Shown here one piece after another: positions 9,901 to 16,816 of a DNA stretch of 64,000 nt. The stretch comes from Paenibacillus monticola. GTDB taxonomy: Bacteria > Bacillota > Bacilli > Paenibacillales > Paenibacillaceae. The translations under genes and the position numbers were made by a program. Within the stretch, counting starts at the first letter, position 1. Every line of letters starts with the position of its first letter. The notes beneath the pieces are model-generated. The model did not search any database. It saw only the letters and a list, made by a program, of their open reading frames with translations, and was not told where the DNA came from. The stretch covers positions 970,250 through 1,034,249 of the forward strand of contig NZ_WJXB01000002.1 in assembly GCF_009664975.1 (NCBI RefSeq), in the 5' to 3' direction.

Positions 9901-11614
9901 TTCTCCAGCCGGAGGTAGCGGATACCGTTTTCCCTACATATGTCACACCCAGCGGGGTTTTATCCAGCTCAAAAACCTCTGTATCGACTTCAAGTGAAGT
10001 TGTGCTTTTGATCGTTACAGCGGATACCGGAATATTGTTCCCCTCTTTGTCTTTTACGGTAATCGCCGTCTTCAAGTCGTCCGCATTCAACCCGTCGGTT
10101 AACGTAAAGCCGAGCAGAAGTTTGCTGGTTGATAGGACTTCAGCAGATACAAAGCCAATCGGCACTTCACCAAAAGGAGAAACATAGACATTGTTATCCC
10201 CTTCTTTTACCCAAAGCTGATTGTAACGATCCAGCAAAGTAAAAGCTTTATCACCGCCATCCTTGTCGCCCGTCGTTGGTTTCAAGACGATAAACCCTAT
10301 TTTCTTGGCATTCTGAAGGAGCGGAACATCGACGTAAGCACCGAAACGATCTACTTGTTCCGCCTGAAATGGGGTTGCCCCGGAAGACCAATTCTTTGAG
10401 GGGGTAGCAACATCATCCCATAGCCATAATCCATACTGGCCCTGGTTCGTGTCCGATCTCATATAATGGACCCGCACGGTATTGGGAGCTAAGGCAATTG
10501 GTTCGTAAGGGGTGACTTGATCGGAGCCTTCTTTAATCCATATTTCGTTAGTTTGTGGGGTGTTGATTGTGAAAAGCTTGTCGCCAGCATCTTTGGCTTG
10601 CGTACTGCGATTAACAACAAGGAACGAGACTTTCTTCGCTCCTTCCTGAAGTGGCACATCTACATAAGCGCCATAAGTATCCATTTGCCCTTCCGGAAAT
10701 GGAGTTGCACCTGCGGGCCAGCCTGCGGAAGGCGCGGCAACATCATCCCACATCCATAAGCCCTGATTGGCATAATCACCAGTGGTACGATGATAATGAA
10801 TTCGCATCTGCCCTTCAGGCACAGGTACATATGTTACAGAAGTTGCCGAAATTGGCGGAGTTGACATAATTGTAAAATCAGCGGCAACAGTGTTATCCTT
10901 CGTATTGAACTTGAAGGTAACCGGAAGTTTCGACGGTAACTGCAAGGATTGTTCTGTGTCCGGATAGGATATATCCTCAGCCGAAGTAGCTCCCGGAACA
11001 AATATCTTATACAGGTAATCACCCTCGGGAACTTCAACAATATTGTCGTAGATACCATCAAAATTAGGATCGGATAATAGGGTCTTCGCGTCAGCAGGGG
11101 AGGAATCGCTGATGTCACCCAGTTCAGTCTGCAGAGTTCCTACCAATCTTGGCAGCTTATCGGCGGCAATCGGTGTATAGTACGTGGAATCCGCGATTTT
11201 TTTAGTAGCTGTATTGTAGTAAAAAGTGATTTCTGTCTCGGCAGCTAATGAAATTTCAATATTCTCGCCGTCTGCAGCCCCCTGTGGATTCGTATAGCTG
11301 CTAAATCCATAGCTCTCTGTCCAGCCGCCGTCAAGGGCAACTTTGTAATGGTAAGTTCCTGCCGGGAGCGTGCCGGTAAAAGCATAATAACCGTTCCCCA
11401 TATCAGTCATCTCTGTAGCTTCCGTTGCCGGGTCCCAATCTGCAGTTGGATCTGTCGCACCCTCTGGCGTCAATTCCGACTGCAAATCGCCAACCACAAC
11501 CACTTTCACTGGTGCAGCACTAACGTTATATGGTTGTATACCGAACCCAGAAAATACGAGTGCAATAATCATCGTGATCACAAATACCCTCTTACTCCAT
11601 AAAGCAAACTTCAT
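3992..11614 (-). CDS. S-layer-anchored amylopullulanase (GH13 pullulanase + GH13 alpha-amylase)
   Basis: This 2540-residue exoenzyme should cut both alpha-1,6 and alpha-1,4 links of starch at the cell surface. It opens with a signal peptide (about 1-34), then two X25-like starch-binding modules (about 35-250) and two CBM41/PUD modules starting near 270 and 382. A pullulanase domain follows with YNWGYDP near 800, DVVYTH, GMRWD near 912, GEGW near 945 and EAHDN near 1034. Next come a Big_2-like domain (about 1287-1362), another CBM41-like module near 1368, and a second GH13 domain with DVVLNH near 1789, FRVDTVKH near 1875, GEYYGG near 1905 and SSHDED near 1970. A PTPTP linker lies near 2150, and three SLH repeats run from about 2363 to the end for wall attachment. 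All catalytic residues of both domains appear present. It is divergent from the LacI-type regulator, with operators between. Confidence 0.95.
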   Translation of the reverse strand: MKFALWSKRVFVITMIIALVFSGFGIQPYNVSAAPVKVVVVGDLQSELTPEGATDPTADWDPATEATEMTDMGNGYYAFTGTLPAGTYHYKVALDGGWTESYGFSSYTNPQGAADGENIEISLAAETEITFYYNTATKKIADSTYYTPIAADKLPRLVGTLQTELGDISDSSPADAKTLLSDPNFDGIYDNIVEVPEGDYLYKIFVPGATSAEDISYPDTEQSLQLPSKLPVTFKFNTKDNTVAADFTIMSTPPISATSVTYVPVPEGQMRIHYHRTTGDYANQGLWMWDDVAAPSAGWPAGATPFPEGQMDTYGAYVDVPLQEGAKKVSFLVVNRSTQAKDAGDKLFTINTPQTNEIWIKEGSDQVTPYEPIALAPNTVRVHYMRSDTNQGQYGLWLWDDVATPSKNWSSGATPFQAEQVDRFGAYVDVPLLQNAKKIGFIVLKPTTGDKDGGDKAFTLLDRYNQLWVKEGDNNVYVSPFGEVPIGFVSAEVLSTSKLLLGFTLTDGLNADDLKTAITVKDKEGNNIPVSAVTIKSTTSLEVDTEVFELDKTPLGVTYVGKTVSATSGWRMLDEMYNYTGDDLGATYHAAAKSANLKLWAPKASSVVANVYDKNDADVLVGRIDLTEGEQGVWSTELQPADLTGAAAADDVRGFYYQYEVTNDGVTKNVLDPYAKSMATFTVDTTGAAGIGGDTVGKAAIVDLSQTNPANFHAADIAGYEKREDAIVYEVHIRDFTSDPTIESSLDGERWGSYEAFEKKLDYIKSLGVTHIQLLPVMAWYYGDETKMDVREMDYSAKGNEYNWGYDPHSYFSPDGAYSQKPADPEQRIKELKGLIDAVHEAGMGVILDVVYTHMAKKEFLNDIVPNYYAFQDANGNFIGGFGNNLATNHKMAEKLMVDSVKYWFKEYKIDGMRWDMMGDATADAVQAAYDAAAEINPQVLFIGEGWKTFGGAAADPSLAGQGADQDWMDQTDSVGVFSDEFRNELKSGFGSEGEPRFITGGARSLSTILNNIKGQPSNIPTDDPGDIVPYIEAHDNMTLHDVIAQSIKKDPAIAENELEIQQRIRLGNMLVLTSQGTSFLQAGQEYGRTKQWKAAGVPEEKYTQLTDKDGNPFGYFINDSYDSSDAINMFDWTRATDETAFPVQNTTRKYTSGLIELRKFTNAFRLGDKNLVDTNINLIAAPEMKASDLVISYKNKATDGTGIYYVFINGDSTSRTLTLAEDLTGGKVIVDNDEAGITAIPVEKQTGFSLTATSITLEPLSAVIIQKDAAAVVLDALETDSASYSLQVNGTHQTTVYAKYDDGSKSNVTNTTAYVSDKPEVASVTNKGQVKALSAGTAIITISYGGKITKVTVKVTTEPVDNKRYVQFNYSREDQNYTDWNIWVWNTGATNDQINFTTFKNGTASVLIEVAPNATSVGFVLRKGTDWNTGKQDYPDDRVIPLNPGEAFTKVNVTSMVKELDIKPSINGPIMKDGTITFMYRDEALFRSGDMAAITDAKVKVNGIEYAMAYDSVKEWFSYKLTDVVEGTYNYTFLITKEGTTSEIVDPSNNVDGSSSVVYHIPAVTITTTVRPEAITSNQNAIVTVKATSTEAVIYSDAYMDLTALGGPAKVQLDTELMKQTIAVKDTVTAGIKNIPIILVDQFGNTHKQSAAIEVKARTYTGAKLDFDWDEARIYFALTDRFKDGDATNNENVDKTHLEAYHGGDFRGMIDNLDYLQELGINTLWISPIVDNIDFNKGLDFNGEQYAYHGYWAKDFTKLDEHLGDMVTFKELIEKAHDKGIKIMVDVVLNHAGYGLKPDDNSPTITAEDKDRFADMLRTDGVSADTDPIRGELSGLPDFKTEDPAVREKIIAWQSGWLDNARSDRGDTIDYFRVDTVKHVEGTTWKAFKNALTTIDPNFKMVGEYYGGTIDNNGGMLQSSQMDGLLDFGFKGAALNFTNGKINEVDSYLQEREAKIDNTQMMAQFLSSHDEDGFLSQYVGGDQGKLKIAAALQITAKGQPVIYYGEELGRSGRNAVDISNGQFSENRADMPWDQLTVEQGLHDHYEKLLNIRAKYSKVYSKGTRTKLAGSDELGYLAFDKHYGNDDVVTVINTKTDGISATLTVPFAAHAVVVDEYSGKTYTVANDQLVTIDLPGRDEGGTVILAAVPEVATPTPTPAPIATPTPTAGTISAETQVVSVNSLNNARDGKVEVELDQGKTSLLLPILAAKTLGTNDLVVKSGDLSITFTNEELTVIQGMVTAAEAEGSQILFEVSPLEETGVNALVAGLGKVDTQVTSVSKVYEFKLQIVKKDGTLIPVTTFKEPLVITFKLNGNPNKDWTGVYYLGDNNEMGYVGGTLQGGSMTAQIRHFSKYAVLEINKSFKDVPAAYWASTAIKSLAAKQIVTGVTDSEFAPKSNVSRAEFTAMLVRALGITADGQAAFTDIKSEVWYSSYVATAAKLGIINGRSEEVFAPNATISREEMAVMVIRALEFKQGGKIDLTAATIAFADASRISAWAGTYVNAAAALGLIQGRENKQFAPTGQMTRAESAQVIYRLLGK

Positions 11615-11724
11615 TCCACCAATCCCCCATATCCTGATTTGTAAATTCCTTATTCTCCTGGTTAATCGGAACTAAAAGATCTCCTCCCTCTCAATTATGC
11701 TGATTCTTGAAGCCTCGATTCAGC

Positions 11725-11736
11725 GCAAACGTTTGC
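11725..11736. promoter_or_regulatory. LacI-type operator in the amylopullulanase leader
   Basis: GCAAACGTTTGC is a perfect 12-base palindrome of the LacI/GalR type. It lies about 110 bases upstream of the amylopullulanase start and downstream of its proposed promoter. The same core occurs at 11927-11938 and 13255-13266, flanking the LacI-family gene between them, so local regulation is likely. Confidence 0.8.
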
Positions 11737-11807
11737 AAAAATAGACGAGAAGTTGATTGTGATTTAAAACTCTGCTGCAGGACAGACTTTCACACAAAAA
11801 TTATTCA

Positions 11808-11821
11808 TGAAAGCGCTTGCT
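11808..11821. promoter_or_regulatory. Catabolite-responsive element (cre) for CcpA
   Basis: TGAAAGCGCTTGCT fits the recalled Bacillus cre consensus TGWAARCGYTWNCW at every position. It lies just downstream of the proposed minus-strand promoter (11836-11865), a classic site for carbon catabolite repression of the amylopullulanase gene. Confidence 0.7.
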
Positions 11822-11835
11822 ATATTCTGTCTAAC

Positions 11836-11865
11836 ATACTAATCCCATGATTATGCTACTGTCAA
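11836..11865 (-). promoter_or_regulatory. Sigma-A-type promoter for the amylopullulanase gene
   Basis: On the minus strand TTGACA (11865-11860) is followed after 18 bases by TAGTAT (11841-11836). The -35 box is perfect and the -10 box is close to TATAAT. The implied start lies about 220 bases upstream of the coding region, giving a long leader that carries the cre box and one LacI-type operator. Confidence 0.6.
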
Positions 11866-11926
11866 CCAGAAAATAGATTGATTAATTATCTTTTTATGTA
11901 TAAAAATGGTATATATACAATTTACG

Positions 11927-11938
11927 ACAACGTTTGCA
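11927..11938. promoter_or_regulatory. LacI-type operator, second copy
   Basis: ACAACGTTTGCA shares the AACGTTTGC core with 11725-11736 and 13255-13266. It lies in the space between the divergent amylopullulanase and lacI-family genes, upstream of the proposed amylopullulanase -35 box. Confidence 0.65.
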
Positions 11939-12158
11939 CTACATTACACGTCACGATTCTAGAGATTATTGAACTAAGTGAGTTTCATCCTCGAAAATCT
12001 CATTTTTGTCCATTAAGCACGGGTTATTATGAAAAATGTCTTACAGGTCCTGCAAAAGCCTCTTTTGCTTGCTTTCTGAAAGACTTTATCTATTTACAAT
12101 TGCCAGTTCTTCGATTAATATTACTTTGTAAAGCAAACGGTTCCATAAGGAGGTTTCT

Positions 12159-13196
12159 ATGACAGTTACCATAAAGGATGTGGCCAAGAAAGCGGGAGTT
12201 TCTCCCTCCACAGTATCCCGGGTATTGTCCAACCATCCCAGAATTAGCCTAGAAACTTCCCGTAAAGTTAAAATTATTATGGAGGAAATGGGCTATACCC
12301 CCAACATGATGGCTAAGAGCCTGGTATCGAAGACGACCAACAGCATCTGTATCATTCTTCCGAAACCGGCTGAAGAGCTGTTCTCAAATCTTTTTTTCAT
12401 GGAATTGATCCGCGGTATCGTCACACAAGCCAGCCGTTCCGGCTATGATGTGCTGATTAGCTCCGGCGCGAACGAAAAGGAAGAACTGGAAGCTGTCTCC
12501 CGTCTGCTTAAGGGACGCCGTGTTGACGGCGCTATTCTGCTCTATTCCCGGAAAGATGACGCTGTTATTGAATTTCTGGAGACGGGCGGCTATCCCTTCG
12601 TTCTTATTGGGAGAAGCGACCGCTATGAGAATATTTTATCCGTTGATAATGATAATGTCATGGCAGCATACGACGCTACAAACCATCTGATTACAATGGG
12701 TCATGAACGTATCGGCTTCGTAAGCGGACCGTCTGAACTCATCGTTTCACGCGACCGTCTCGAAGGATATCGTAAGGCCATGGAAAGTAACGGTTTAGAG
12801 ATGAGGCCTGAATGGATCGTAGAGGGTGAATTTCTACAGGATAGTGGATATCGGGCGATGTCTTTTTTCATGAATCTTCCCAATAGGCCAACTGCACTGG
12901 TAGCCGTCGATGATATGGTGTCGTTTGGAGTATTGCGCGGTCTGACTGAACTGAAATATAAGGTTCCTGAAGATCTGGCCATTGTCAGCTTTAACAATAT
13001 TCCGCTCTCCCAATTATCCAGTCCACCGATCAGCAGCATCGACATCGGAATTTATCACCTGGGCTACACCGCTTCACAGGTGCTGATCCAAAGTATCAAG
13101 AATCCGAATAACCATGACGGTTATACCAACCGTTTTGTGATTCCCCACCGACTGATTATAAGAGAGTCTTCCATGTATTCTGCAAGTAAGAAATGA
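12159..13196 (+). CDS. LacI-family regulator of the maltose/starch genes (MalR-like)
   Basis: The 345-residue protein has the LacI N-terminal helix-turn-helix (TIKDVAKKAGVSPSTVSRVL, residues 3-22) and hinge helix, then a periplasmic-binding-protein-like sensor domain (about 60-335). The start is fixed by AAGGAGG at about 12148, seven bases before ATG. It most likely represses the divergent amylopullulanase gene and the downstream pgmB-phosphorylase-glucosidase genes through the three AACGTTTGC operators, and releases them in the presence of maltose or maltodextrins. The ligand is inferred from the neighbours; the family is certain. A terminator follows at 13211-13245. Confidence 0.9.
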   Translation: MTVTIKDVAKKAGVSPSTVSRVLSNHPRISLETSRKVKIIMEEMGYTPNMMAKSLVSKTTNSICIILPKPAEELFSNLFFMELIRGIVTQASRSGYDVLISSGANEKEELEAVSRLLKGRRVDGAILLYSRKDDAVIEFLETGGYPFVLIGRSDRYENILSVDNDNVMAAYDATNHLITMGHERIGFVSGPSELIVSRDRLEGYRKAMESNGLEMRPEWIVEGEFLQDSGYRAMSFFMNLPNRPTALVAVDDMVSFGVLRGLTELKYKVPEDLAIVSFNNIPLSQLSSPPISSIDIGIYHLGYTASQVLIQSIKNPNNHDGYTNRFVIPHRLIIRESSMYSASKK

Positions 13197-13210
13197 TCCG
13201 CCAGAATGAA

Positions 13211-13245
13211 TAAATGAAGCGATTCTAGGCTTCATTTATTTTTTG
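13211..13245 (+). terminator. Terminator of the LacI-family gene
   Basis: TAAATGAAGC pairs with GCTTCATTTA around GATTCTAG, followed by TTTTTT. It lies 15 bases after the stop codon. Confidence 0.85.
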
Positions 13246-13254
13246 GAAGTTTGT

Positions 13255-13266
13255 ACAAACGTTTGC
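13255..13266. promoter_or_regulatory. LacI-type operator upstream of pgmB
   Basis: ACAAACGTTTGC matches the operators before the amylopullulanase gene. It lies just after the regulator's terminator, about 220 bases before pgmB, where the promoter of the pgmB-mapA-malL genes is expected. Confidence 0.7.
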
Positions 13267-13279
13267 GCTACATAAAATC

Positions 13280-13468
13280 TTATGCTTACGAGGTAGTTTT
13301 GTACGATGCTGTTCAATGATGATTATGCTTACAAAACTGATGCTTATGCTTACGAAGTAGTTTTATTGCGAAGTAACACTAGGATGCGTAGGCTCCATAA
13401 AACTGAAGTTTATGCTTACGAGGTAGTTTTGTACGATGCTGTTCAATGATGATGATGCTTACAAAACT
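13280..13468 (+). repeat. Direct repeat pair in the pgmB leader (59-base copies, 130 bases apart)
   Basis: A 59-base segment starting TTATGCTTACGAGGTAGTTT and ending ATGCTTACAAAACT occurs at 13280-13338 and again at 13410-13468, with one mismatch. A third, partial copy of TATGCTTACGAAGTAGTTTT lies between them near 13346. The repeats fill most of the gap between the operator at 13255 and the pgmB ribosome binding site. They could carry duplicated promoter or regulatory sites, or reflect a recent tandem duplication. Confidence 0.85.
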
Positions 13469-13484
13469 TGTAGGAGGTAAACAA

Positions 13485-14147
13485 ATGACAGAAATTAAAG
13501 CTTGCTTGTTTGATCTGGATGGTGTGCTGGTCGACACTGCCAAATATCACTATATTGCTTGGAAGGAACTCGCGGAGAGCCTCGGCTTCCCTTTCACCGA
13601 ACGGGATAATGAACGACTCAAAGGGGTCAGCAGAGTCGCCTCACTAAACATTCTGTTGGAAATCGGCGGACTGACACTGCCTGAAGAAGAGAAAACACAG
13701 CTGGCTGACAGGAAAAATAACCGCTATGTCGAATATATCGCCAAGATGGACAGTTCAGAAATTCTGCCCGGCGCCTTAGAATTCCTGAAAGAATGCCGCG
13801 AGCAAGGCATCAAGGTAGCACTTGGCTCCGCCAGCAAGAACGCGATGACCATTCTAAACAATACCGGTCTGACTCCCTATTTCGATGCTATTATCGATGG
13901 TACACATACTAGTGCAGCGAAGCCGGACCCTGAAGTCTTTCTGCTGGGAGCACAAGCACTGGAGGTTCTTCCTGAGCATTGTGTTGTCTTTGAAGATGCT
14001 GAGGCAGGTATAGAAGCGGCTACCCGCGCTGGCATGTTCAGTGTCGGAATTGGTTCTCCTGAGACACTAAATGCCGCAAATATAGTGGTTCCTTCCCTTC
14101 AACAGCTCAGTGTTTCCAGCCTGAGAGAATCATTTGCCACCATTTAA
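13485..14147 (+). CDS. pgmB: Beta-phosphoglucomutase
   Basis: The 220-residue protein belongs to the HAD superfamily. It shows the nucleophile motif FDLDGVLVDTA near residue 8, the SAS(K) motif LGSASKN in mid-protein, and the C-terminal FEDAEAGIEAA motif. It converts beta-D-glucose-1-phosphate to glucose-6-phosphate in the cytoplasm, consuming the product of the phosphorylase encoded next. The start was moved to ATG 13485, which follows TAGGAGGTAAACAA. An upstream ATG run in frame at 13446 lies inside the leader repeats and has no ribosome binding site. It is first gene of the pgmB-phosphorylase-glucosidase set and lies behind a LacI-type operator. Confidence 0.95.
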   Translation: MTEIKACLFDLDGVLVDTAKYHYIAWKELAESLGFPFTERDNERLKGVSRVASLNILLEIGGLTLPEEEKTQLADRKNNRYVEYIAKMDSSEILPGALEFLKECREQGIKVALGSASKNAMTILNNTGLTPYFDAIIDGTHTSAAKPDPEVFLLGAQALEVLPEHCVVFEDAEAGIEAATRAGMFSVGIGSPETLNAANIVVPSLQQLSVSSLRESFATI

Positions 14148-14234
14148 CGAACATTAATATCCAACTGGATTCATGCGAGTTTATTTCTGCTCGTCCTATA
14201 TAAGATGAACTAAATATGAGCATTAAAGTTACGC

Positions 14235-14410
14235 GGGCTAGCGGAGAGGGCGAAAGGATTGTGAGGAAGCGCTAGCGTTCGCCCACAAGCTTTCCGCAGG
14301 AAAGCTCGCTTCGAAAGCATATGCTGTCCCCGGATGCCTACCGCCAGAATTCAAAATTCAGGCATCTGGGGACAACAGCGATCGTAACAACCTTTCGCCA
14401 GCGGAGCGGC
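14235..14410. repeat. Large structured intergenic element (nested inverted repeats)
   Basis: The 336-base gap between pgmB and the maltose phosphorylase gene holds nested stems. The outer arm GGCGAAAGGATTGT (14249-14262) faces ACAACCTTTCGCC (14387-14399). A perfect hairpin GCTTTCCGCAGGAAAGC lies at 14289-14305. An inner arm GCTGTCCCCGGATGCCT (14323-14339) faces AGGCATCTGGGGACAACAGC (14360-14379). No reading frame explains it. It looks like a repetitive extragenic element of the kind dispersed in Paenibacillus genomes and could shape the mRNA between the two genes. Confidence 0.7.
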
Positions 14411-14483
14411 ATACACGTAAGCTAAGAAGTCGAATTCATAGTTCAGTTTATATCATCCCCAACCCTAAAGGAGTCGTTTACAC

Positions 14484-16802
14484 ATGAAACAATATTTAAA
14501 GATTGACGAATGGTCCATCATTGAGGAATCCTTTGATCCGCAAACTCAGGAAATCTCTGAAAGCGTCTTTAGTATCGGAAACGGTTATATGGGCGGACGC
14601 GCGAACTTCGAAGAGCAATATAGTGGGAATAGCCTACAGGGTAGTTATATGGCAGGCGTGTACTACCCAGACAAAACACGGGTGGGCTGGTGGAAGAACG
14701 GTTATCCTGAATATTTTGCCAAAGTACTGAACAGTACGAACTGGATCGGGATTAACATTGATATCGACGGCACCGCGCTTGATTTGGCGAAGTGCACGGT
14801 CTCCGAATTCCACCGGGAACTCAATATGAAAGAAGGCACGCTTTCCCGCAGCTTCACTGCCACTCTTGCCGATGGCAAGGAAGTCAAAGTGGAGAGCATC
14901 CGCTTGGTCAGTATGGTCCGCCAGGAAATCGGCGCTATCCGCTACTCCATCCAACCCCTTAATTTTGCCGGCACTATTACCGTAACTCCTTATCTCGATG
15001 GAGATGTTAAGAACAAGGATTCTAACTATGATGAGAAGTTCTGGAATGAAGTCGAGAAGAAAGGCCTCCCTGACGGCGGTTATCTTACTCTGAAGACCAA
15101 AAAGCTCGATTTCCACGTCACTTCGGCGATGGCTTTTGACATCTTTAAGGGCGATGAGTTGCTTTCCATCGAAGCTGAGGCTGTTGAACAGGACAAATAT
15201 GTGGCTAGTGTCATTACTCTGCCTGTACAGTCCGGCGATCAAATCGTTCTTTATAAATATGTCGCTAACGTTACCTCCCGCAACCATGGACTCGGTCAAC
15301 TGATCGATGCTGCTACAACCGCACTGCAAAGCGCCAAGGAAGCTGGTTTTGCCACACTTCTAACAGAACAGTCTGAGGCCTGGAGAGACAAATGGAAAGA
15401 AAGCGACATTGTTATTGAAGGCGATGTTTCGGCGCAGCAGGCGATCCGGTTTAATATTTTTCAGCTGAACCAGACCTATAACGGCGAGGACGATCGTCTG
15501 AACATTGGACCAAAGGGCTTTACCGGTGAAAAATACGGCGGCAGCACCTACTGGGATACGGAAGCGTATTGTGTACCCTTCTATCTCAGCACAGCGGATT
15601 CGACAATTGCCCGTAATCTGCTGATCTACCGTTACAAGCATCTGGAAAAAGCGAAAGAGAATGCCCGCAAGCTCGGCTTCACTAAAGGTGCTTTGTACCC
15701 TATGGTGACGATGAACGGTGAAGAATGCCACAATGAGTGGGAGATTACTTTTGAAGAAATTCATCGGAATGGTGCCATTGCCTATGCCGTTTATAACTAT
15801 GTGAATTACACTGGCGACAAAGCCTATCTCGGCCAATACGGCCTTGAGGTACTGGTGGAAATCTCCCGTTTCTGGGAAGAACGCGTGCACCTTGTGCCAC
15901 ACAAAGACAAATATGTCATGCTTGGTGTAACTGGACCGAATGAATATGAGAACAACGTCAATAACAATTGGTACACGAACCGGATGGCGTCCTGGACCCT
16001 GGAATATACTCTGGAAGCTCTGGCTTATCTGCAGGAGAATGAAGCTTCCCGTTATGCCGAGCTGGCTGACAAGCTGGAGCTCTTGGAATCCGAAACAGAG
16101 AAATGGGCCGAGATTATTGCCAAAATGTACTACCCAGCGGACGAGGAACGTGGCATCTTCCTGCAGCAGGATGGCTTCCTCGACAAGGATCTCATGCTCG
16201 TCAAGGATATTCCACAGGAGAATTTGCCGTTGAATCAAAAATGGTCATGGGACCGCATCCTGCGCTCTTGCTTCATTAAACAGGCAGACGTGCTGCAGGG
16301 ACTATTTTTCCTCGGGGATCGTTACGATTTGGAAACGAAAAAGCGGAATTTCGACTTCTACGAGCCGCTCACTGTTCATGAGTCTTCCCTCTCCCCTTGC
16401 ATCCATGCGATTCTGGCCTGCGAACTGGGATATATGGAAAAGGCCTATGAAATGTACCTGCGCACTTCCAGACTGGATCTTGATAATTATAACAATGATA
16501 CTGAGGATGGCTGTCACTCTACCAGTATGGCAGGCACTTGGATGTCCATCGTACATGGTTTCGGCGGATTCCGCGTGCTAGACGGCAGAGTGGTGCTGAA
16601 GCCTTCCAATCCGGGCCACTGGACATCGTATGCCTTCAAAATCATGTTCCGCGGCTCCCGTCTCAAAGTTAATGTTACCGATCTAGAGGTTACGGTTACC
16701 AATGAAACCGAAGTTCCGGCATCCATCACAATTTACGATCAGGAATATACGGTGAACGGACTAAGCAGTATCACAGCTCAAGGTTCCTCCATTACTGTGT
16801 AA
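14484..16802 (+). CDS. GH65 maltose phosphorylase (or close disaccharide phosphorylase)
   Basis: The 772-residue protein fits family GH65 throughout: an N-terminal beta-sandwich, an (alpha/alpha)6 barrel and a small C-terminal beta domain. The catalytic region reads ECHNEWEITFEEIHRNG (about residues 414-430), and a second conserved block is GPNEYENNVNNNWYTN. It splits maltose with phosphate into beta-glucose-1-phosphate and glucose. The substrate is inferred from the family and from the neighbours pgmB, an alpha-glucosidase and the amylopullulanase; kojibiose or trehalose phosphorylase cannot be fully excluded. AAAGGAGTCG lies 10 bases before ATG. It is preceded by the structured element at 14235-14410. 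Confidence 0.88.
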   Translation: MKQYLKIDEWSIIEESFDPQTQEISESVFSIGNGYMGGRANFEEQYSGNSLQGSYMAGVYYPDKTRVGWWKNGYPEYFAKVLNSTNWIGINIDIDGTALDLAKCTVSEFHRELNMKEGTLSRSFTATLADGKEVKVESIRLVSMVRQEIGAIRYSIQPLNFAGTITVTPYLDGDVKNKDSNYDEKFWNEVEKKGLPDGGYLTLKTKKLDFHVTSAMAFDIFKGDELLSIEAEAVEQDKYVASVITLPVQSGDQIVLYKYVANVTSRNHGLGQLIDAATTALQSAKEAGFATLLTEQSEAWRDKWKESDIVIEGDVSAQQAIRFNIFQLNQTYNGEDDRLNIGPKGFTGEKYGGSTYWDTEAYCVPFYLSTADSTIARNLLIYRYKHLEKAKENARKLGFTKGALYPMVTMNGEECHNEWEITFEEIHRNGAIAYAVYNYVNYTGDKAYLGQYGLEVLVEISRFWEERVHLVPHKDKYVMLGVTGPNEYENNVNNNWYTNRMASWTLEYTLEALAYLQENEASRYAELADKLELLESETEKWAEIIAKMYYPADEERGIFLQQDGFLDKDLMLVKDIPQENLPLNQKWSWDRILRSCFIKQADVLQGLFFLGDRYDLETKKRNFDFYEPLTVHESSLSPCIHAILACELGYMEKAYEMYLRTSRLDLDNYNNDTEDGCHSTSMAGTWMSIVHGFGGFRVLDGRVVLKPSNPGHWTSYAFKIMFRGSRLKVNVTDLEVTVTNETEVPASITIYDQEYTVNGLSSITAQGSSITV

Positions 16803-16816
16803 AAGGAGTGGTCACA

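Noticed and set aside
14634..16238. Long minus-strand frames (231 and 292 codons) opposite the maltose phosphorylase gene
   Set aside because: Antisense shadows caused by codon bias; the plus-strand GH65 motifs are continuous.
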